NCBI GenBank assembly: GCA_947247005.1
Contig: OX365944.1
Location: 21,613,501-21,677,500 of the forward strand
Reading direction: 5' to 3'
Origin: Spisula solida
Taxonomy: Eukaryota; Mollusca; Bivalvia; Venerida; Mactridae
DNA: 64,000 nucleotides
Positions 58,478 to 64,000 of the stretch are shown in pieces (the first letter of the stretch is position 1; the number at the start of each line of letters is the position of its first letter). The notes beneath the pieces were generated by a model that did no database searches, was not told the DNA's origin, and saw nothing but the letters and a program-made list of their open reading frames with translations. Both the position numbers and the translations under genes were made by a program.

Positions 58478-59064
58478 CAGTCAACTCTCGTTATCACGAA
58501 CTCGCTTATATCGAATTTTCCGTTATGTCAAAACTTTTTTCAAGTCTCGATTTCAAGTCTCGAGACCTATCTAGAAGTTTCGTTATCTTGAATGATTTTT
58601 ATTATTTGTTTGGTTCCGATTAACTACTTTGCATGTTAAATCTATTGTACATCTCGAAGTCGGATACGATCAGACTAGCGTCCAATATTTTAACACCTCG
58701 CCAGCATGAAATCTTAGATTTACCAGTAATTTTTGCGCTTTCCATTGTTGAATAATTATTTATTTGCAACAATTTGAACAACATTTCATGAAGATTCGAG
58801 TTGCGTCCAAACATCATTAAACAAGTCATCCCAAACAATTGTTTGTACAAATCATAATTAAAGAGAAAAACATGTGCAATAATGTCGAATCAAGCATTTC
58901 TCATGTATATGTCGTTCTCACTACGTAACAATATGGCTGTGATCTGTAAACTTTCAGAAGCTAGATTACTTGCAACTTTGATGCCAAAAATTCTATTTCG
59001 AATTAGCGTTATGTCGAAATAATTTCCACAGTCCTGTGAAACTCGAGATAACGAGAATTGACTG
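58478..59064. mobile_element. pogo/Tigger-like MITE with TA target site
   Basis: CAGTCAACTCTCGTTATC and GATAACGAGAATTGACTG are inverted ends with one mismatch, each flanked by TA. TTATATCGAATTTTC and GAATTAGCGTTATGTCGAAAT echo just inside, as in pogo-type elements. At 587 bases with no transposase frame, it is non-autonomous. Confidence 0.85.
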
Positions 59065-60420
59065 TATATAGAGAGATGCAAGAGGGACAAATTGCTTATT
59101 CACATTTTGTAGTATAAAAAGCACATGGAACAGCACTTTTTAAACATATACAGGGTGTTAAAATAGTTTGTTCACTTTTATTCTTATACAAAAAGAATTT
59201 ATAATAAGAGATATGATAGGAACAATGTAGTTTTAGTGAGTAGAAAAGTGGACCGTAATAAATATTGGTTTGTCAATTATGTTAACCACATAAAATACAG
59301 ACGTTATTATTATTGTTATTAATAAAGGGGAGATAACTCACAATTGTCTCTTATTACAGGTTAATATCCAGGCCCCATTTCACAAAGGATTAACTGAACT
59401 GGATCAAATTTGATCCTGGAAATAATCTGTAATATTTTAGAACTTTGGCATTACTGCTCATAGTGGTTTTTAAAGAGAGATATCAGTGTGTGAAATAAGA
59501 TACGAAATTACGAATAGTGTTTCAAGCTTAGGTAAATTTTTAAATGTTTTTAACTTCAGTGAACAAACTCTTTTAATACCCTGTATGCATAGCACAAACT
59601 TGTCTAAACTCATCGAGGCAACAAAGGGCAATAACTCTTATTCAGGTGTTACTGAATTACCAAAAACAAGCGGAAACAAAAACAGAGTACTGAAAATGAG
59701 TTTTTTCAACTTGCAGTATATTGGATTTTTCATTAATTATTGATAAATTTGTGAAATTTTCAACATACATTTTCGTATTAAGATATATTGGTATTTGTGG
59801 TAGATTCCATATTTGTTTTTGGTAGTTAGTAATACCCATCTGATTCAAAGTTTCCTTAATTGATAAAACTTTCTACTTTGGCGAGGCATTAAATAATGTT
59901 TGGCACTAAGTATAAACTAACCAAGGGTATCTTTGGAGATACTCTTAACAAGTATAAGCATTAGCTTCACAACTAAACATGTATGCTTTATAGAAAGATC
60001 TAAAAATAATGTGTTTATAGCTTTGTTTATACACAGGTGACTAACATTAAATATATAATTATAGTAGATAAACTATACACTTCTTAAGGTAACAGTTATC
60101 TAATAGCAAGATCTTGTTTATTCAAAATACACCAGGCTGGAACTTTTATTCAAATTCGACTAGGTGCTATTAATGTTAGTGTTTGGCTGAGATGGTCATG
60201 AGTTTGTGTTTTCCCTGCCAAATTAGCCAATGACCTCAGACAATGAAGGAAGAGACAGTTGTGAGATACAAGGAATATGACTGCAATACCCTAGATGTTT
60301 GGAATAGACTCTTTGGTTTGCGAAAGTGCCTGGTGTATAGCACTTATACAGGTGAGATAACAAACCAGTTTAGCAGTAGTTGCGTAGGGACACTGAAAAG
60401 CGCCTCAGAATTTATGAGGT

Positions 60421-60502
60421 GACCCAGTTGATATTCAAACTAATGGTCTTTCGATTTGTAGTCAAGAGCATTACCTAATTGACAACTGTGCCACCCTAAA
60501 CC
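60421..60502 (-). repeat. tRNA-derived SINE head
   Basis: The minus strand reads GGTGGCACAGTTGTCAATTA and CTCTTGACTACAAATCGAAAGA, a clear anticodon-arm-like hairpin, then a weak B box (TAGTTTGAATATC). The D and anticodon regions look tRNA-like; the T arm has decayed. Confidence 0.55.
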
Positions 60503-60639
60503 AGTTGCTAGTTTGTATAATGCAGAGAATAAAGACATTGAGATTCATTTCAGATGATACAGAATATTCAGATACAAGGTTTTCAAATTTACAAGGTCCG
60601 ACTGCATGAAGATATGTATTAATCATACACTATTACCAA

Positions 60640-60790
60640 CAGTATAGAGTATATGCTAGTATCTTGTACACACCGGGATAATGTACACAAATATGTGAGG
60701 GGATCTTGTACATGAGTACACACCGGGATCTTGTAAATGAGTACATGCTGGGATCAGGTACAGGAGTTAGTGCTGGGAGTACACAAGCAT
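60640..60790 (+). repeat. Degenerate short tandem repeat around CACCGGGATCTTGTA
   Basis: ACACACCGGGATAATGTACA, GGGATCTTGTACATGAGTAC and two further variants occur in succession with a unit near 30 bases. Low purity, no coding frame. Confidence 0.6.
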
Positions 60791-61159
60791 GTGCCAGGAT
60801 TTGTTAAGGGACAGAAGTGTATGTGACTGTGTGAGATCTATGTAAACCACTATCAGGATACACGTGTACCTGTCATGTGATATATTAGTGATAGTTAATA
60901 CAATGTGTGATAGACTATAAAACTTTTAAGGCCCAATACAAGTACAACTTTGATAGAAGACCATATAGTTCCTGTGAAAATTGGTAGAAATCTGGTCAAT
61001 GGTTTAGGAGATGTTGAAAGAATACATTGACGAATGATGAACAACCAACCATCCTAATAACTCGGCGACGCCATAAGCCCATTGTGCTAAGGTGACCTAT
61101 AAATATTGTCAAACACCTGTGCAACCAACCACTGAAATGTCTATATAATAAATAAGTTT

Positions 61160-61370
61160 GCTCTGTTGATAAAATATTGTTTGTTCCCCTCTCATGACCC
61201 ATGTAATTCAAGTTCAGGCAGGTAAGTAGGAACTATATGCTTTACAGACATATTTTTTAGAGAAGTCATATTAACAACTTTCTCTAATTTTGTCCCAAAA
61301 GACATTTCTCGTGTGGGGCGATTTTGGCAGGTAGGTAATTGGAGGGGTGACAAACCATATTTTATTTTAT
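61160..61370. mobile_element. Diverged relative of the AGGCC...GGCCT MITE
   Basis: ATAAAATATTGTTTGTTCCC at the left and GACAAACCATATTTTATTTT at the right are inverted, with GGCAGGTAAGTAGG and GGCAGGTAGGTAAT inside. It overlaps the 3' flank of the Kelch gene and may supply its polyadenylation signal. Confidence 0.5.
61361..61366 (-). terminator. Candidate polyadenylation signal of the Kelch gene
   Basis: AATAAA on the minus strand 77 bases after the stop codon, at a typical distance. It falls inside the right end of a MITE-like sequence (61160-61370). Confidence 0.5.
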
Positions 61371-61442
61371 GCATGAATATGACACTTACTGAATACACAG
61401 GATATGTATCGTATACTACACATACATGTATCTACACATATT

Positions 61443-61602
61443 TTATACAGAACAGGTACATTTGTTATGACATTCAGCATTGTTCATATCCTTTCTAATC
61501 CTCATAGAAACACAACTTAACCAGCTTCGACTTGTTAACATTTCTCCCACAATATCCCAGGAATCGGTCAGTGAATTATAACATTCTATAGTGTCATGGT
61601 AT
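61443..61602 (-). CDS. Kelch gene terminal exon
   Basis: After the acceptor GACCTTTCAG it encodes YHDTIECYNSLTDSWDIVGE, MLTSRSWLSCVSMRIRKD and a 15-residue tail with four Cys, then TAA at 61443-61445. The GEMLTSRSWLSC segment closes the propeller. The Cys/Asn-rich tail is unlike the usual short charged tails. Confidence 0.88.
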
Positions 61603-62513
61603 CTGAAAGGTCAAAACATAAACATGTTAAAAAAGTTTCCCACAAAGGATCATAACTTCCGCAACATTTCTTAACTTAAAATTCCTGACAATAAGCACAG
61701 CAATGCTTAGTACCAAATATTTATGTGTTATTGAAGTTTCATTGAAATCTGACCAGTTGTTAAGGGGAACAAGTGCAGACAAATTTATCTGTGAACATTA
61801 AGGGCCATGACTTCGGATATAATTGTCCAAAAAAAAACAAATCATGACAATATGCCTAACTAGACTTGGAACAAATTATATTCATGTTAAGTTTCATTGA
61901 AATCTGACCAGAAATTGAGGAGAACAGGCATTTTATATTGACTGTATTTCGAGTGAAAAGTCTAAATAGCTGGCCCATAGATACATATCCAGCCAATGAA
62001 ATCACCTATTACATAAACCAAACAAATATTACGTCATGTTAGTTATGATCACTGAATTCTAATTCATAGAGAGTATGTGGAGACACTGCTAGCAAGAGTA
62101 TGTGGAGACACTGTTTGTCGGAGTATGTGGAGACACTGCTTGCAGGAGTAAGTGGAGACACTGCTTGCAGGAGTATGTGGAGACACTGCTTGCCGGAGTA
62201 TTTAGAGACACTGCTTGCAGAAGTATGTGGAGACACTGCTTGCAGAAGATCAAGTTATAGCTTGTTGACAATTAAGTCCAGGAATATAAGTTAGGTCAAC
62301 ATTACGGACAACTGAGCAATTGTTGAAAATGATTTCATTGCACCTACCTATCCCAGCCCTCTTCCCCACCACATACATATATCTTATTGCCTATCACAGC
62401 AACACCGGGTCTGTATCGTCTCTCTAACATTGGTGCTTTCTGCATCCACTCATTTCTCTCCGGGTCGTAACATTCAACCTTGTTCGTATTCTCTGTTGAG
62501 GCATGCCAGCCAC
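61443..62513 (-). CDS. Kelch-repeat protein, C-terminal end (partial; continues past the right edge)
   Basis: Two exons, 62513-62348 and 61602-61443, splice in phase (GAT AG|A TAC) to encode the last Kelch blades: GGWHASTENTNKVECYDP, RNEWMQKAPMLERRYRPGVA, KIYVCGGEEGWDRYHDTIEC, YNSLTDSWDIVGEMLTSRSW and a short tail ending CTCSV. The double Gly, the Tyr-x-Pro/Asn-x-Trp spacing and GVAV-IYVCGG are Kelch beta-propeller hallmarks. In animals most such proteins are BTB-BACK-Kelch adaptors for CUL3 ubiquitin ligases. Upstream BTB and BACK exons would lie beyond 64 kb. I cannot name the KLHL member. Confidence 0.88.
62071..62248 (+). repeat. 25-base tandem repeat in the last Kelch intron
   Basis: Seven copies of GAGTATGTGGAGACACTGCTTGCAG with few differences, starting 100 bases inside the intron from the donor. 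Because 25 is not a multiple of three, successive copies shift frame; short open frames across it are artefacts. Confidence 0.95.
62348..62513 (-). CDS. Kelch gene penultimate exon
   Basis: A 166-base exon after the acceptor TTTGTTTAG. It holds one Kelch unit and the start of the next (VECYDPERNEWMQKAPMLER then VAVIGNKIYVCGGEEGWD). The donor is GAT AG|GTAGGT. The first two bases complete a Gly codon from an exon outside the window. Confidence 0.88.
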
Positions 62514-62519
62514 CTAAAC

Positions 62520-63840
62520 AAAACAAACCATGCAAGAATACATGTCACAGGGTAGAAATGGTCTTTGGTTTTTGGTCAATTGTGAAAAAATTTCTAACAC
62601 CTTACATGAACCACACTGAACACCACATTCCTGATGGTATCCATCACCACAAGGCTATAAGAGAGAAGCCAGATTTCTCAGTTATACTGAATGAACATCA
62701 GATGACTATACACTCAGCCGCTTTTCTAATTGGTCACTTTTCAAACCCAAAATACGTTAGACTGTTACAATAATGTTTGATGATATTTGCACACAAACAT
62801 TTTATGCAATTGTCCTAACACTTAAATCATTAAAAATGAAAATCACATGCCAAAGTATGCATGGTCAGTCATGTGATCAATTTTGCTTTTTCCCAATCAA
62901 ATAATATGATCACAGTTAAAGATATTTCGGGTTTGAAAAGTGACCAATAAGAAAGTGGTTGAGTGTAGTGACTAAGTTTCAACACTGGCCAACATTTTAC
63001 AATACAAACGTATCAATCATAATTATAAATTATTTACAATAAAAGTCATGTCAAAAATATTGGTAACTAAATAACAAGGGTTCAACTGAGGCATAAAGTC
63101 TAATCCTGAAAATATGACAAAAGTCGGTTTTCGGTACAATAAGCACACATCCCTACTCAAAACTCGGTTTCAATTATTGTTCTATTGTTAAAATTTAGCT
63201 TATAAAATTTCAAATGGCCATAAATGGTTGGCTCAGTGTCAGGATAAATATAGCACAGAGAATTTGACAAGATCCTGACCTTTATGCATGAATATATTAC
63301 AAGGTACTTGCGTTGAATATATAAATTTCAGCGAGCAAACCGTGCAATATCGGTTCTTTAGATTTGAGTTTGGTATTACACCTCGAGCGTCTTCGTTATA
63401 CTCCCCGCTTATGAAAACATACAGCCGGGGTTATAAATATAGACAATATAACAGCTGTTAAGTTATGCTAATTGAAGGTCGAGAGACGTGTCAAATTCAC
63501 TAGACTATAATTCAACAACACTAAAATAATGTTGGTAGGACTATAAGCCAAGATTAGCAAAAACTTATTCAAATACATGAATACTTAGAATTTTTAGGGA
63601 ACATTTTAGAATCTTTTGTCTGACTTGATGAGGTAAACTTCATTTAGTTTGAGTAAGTAATATAGTCATCACTTAACTTCACTTATCACATAACCTGTGG
63701 TCATTGAGTGAATGTTTTCAGGCATATGCCTGAACTTCAGGTTTGTTAGTGTACCAAAATGTATGTTTTTCTTCATTTCCCCTATATAAATTGTCAATTT
63801 TTGAGGATTTCAGGTTTTTCAGAATTTCAAACTTTAACCC
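62520..63840. other. Kelch gene intron sequence to near the right edge, repeats only
   Basis: No further Kelch exon was found on the minus strand. It holds a copy of the CAGGGG-family text (63079-63225) and the repeat shared with 5950-6200 (63240-63460). Confidence 0.5.
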
Positions 63841-63845
63841 ATGCA

Positions 63846-64000
63846 GAGCTACAGATAAGGTTTTAGTCCATTGGGTATTTTACCCCCGGGTTTCAATTTT
63901 GATTGGGTTATGAGAAATTTTAATTGGGTATTCAATAAAACTCAAAGGGTAAATAAGCTTTAATGTACTATTTTTCACTATAACATCCTTTTCTATTTGG
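63846..64000 (-). mobile_element. GCAGAGCTACAGATAAG MITE, truncated by window edge
   Basis: Begins GCAGAGCTACAGATAAGG and continues as the reverse complement of the right part of 24039-24307 (TTTACCCCCGGGTTTCAATT). The other end lies outside the window. Confidence 0.8.

Noticed and set aside
62039..62271. Frames reading SPHTSASSVSTYS-like repeats
   Set aside because: Produced by the 25-base tandem repeat in the Kelch intron.
62520..64000. Additional Kelch exons
   Set aside because: I scanned the minus strand for Gly-Gly and Tyr/Trp Kelch spacing and found none. The next upstream exon is probably outside the window.

Overview
This 64 kb window is eukaryotic nuclear DNA. It is AT-rich, with split genes and GT-AG introns crowded with small transposable elements and minisatellites. 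Several repeats end in GACGGACGGA runs or in a GACAGGTGAG hairpin, a style I associate with bivalve mollusc genomes. A marine bivalve is therefore my inference, not something shown directly. All three protein genes found lie on the minus strand.

Region 1 (about 3.98-31.7 kb) is a complete ATAD5/ELG1 gene, the large subunit of the RFC-like complex that unloads PCNA after replication. I could join 18 coding exons with consistent phases into one 6,048-base reading frame (2,015 codons plus stop). It has an N-terminal PCNA-binding (PIP) box, several SUMO-interaction motifs, an RFC box (WTEKYCP), Walker A (GPHGCGKT), Walker B (LILFDEVD) and the conserved C-terminus. Its introns hold hAT-like, pogo-like and TTAA-flanked elements. 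Several of these sit within a few bases of splice acceptors.

Region 2 (about 32-42.8 kb) has no confident gene. It holds a decayed LINE reverse transcriptase fragment (32.9-33.2 kb). Near 33.2 kb there is an abrupt switch from CpG-poor to CpG-rich sequence, which probably marks the 5' edge of the ATAD5 transcription unit. It also holds a foldback repeat and one possible orphan exon near 39 kb.

Region 3 (42.8-52.5 kb) is a two-exon gene for an unrecognised basic, Ser/Arg-rich protein of 278 residues. Its 8.8 kb intron carries a 54-base tandem repeat next to the acceptor and a 2.25 kb minisatellite of 24-base units. A noncoding first exon may lie near 53.3 kb.

Region 4 (52.5-61.4 kb) is intergenic, with a pogo-like MITE, tRNA-derived SINE remnants and a GACGGA element.

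Region 5 (61.4-64 kb) holds the last two exons of a Kelch-repeat gene, probably a BTB-Kelch CUL3 adaptor, that continues beyond the right edge.

I found no convincing novel multi-gene system. The most interesting material is the interplay between ATAD5 splice sites and mobile or tandem DNA, the long-inverted-repeat element inside ATAD5, the E2F-site-bearing CpG-rich segment in intron 7, and the orphan gene with its minisatellite intron.
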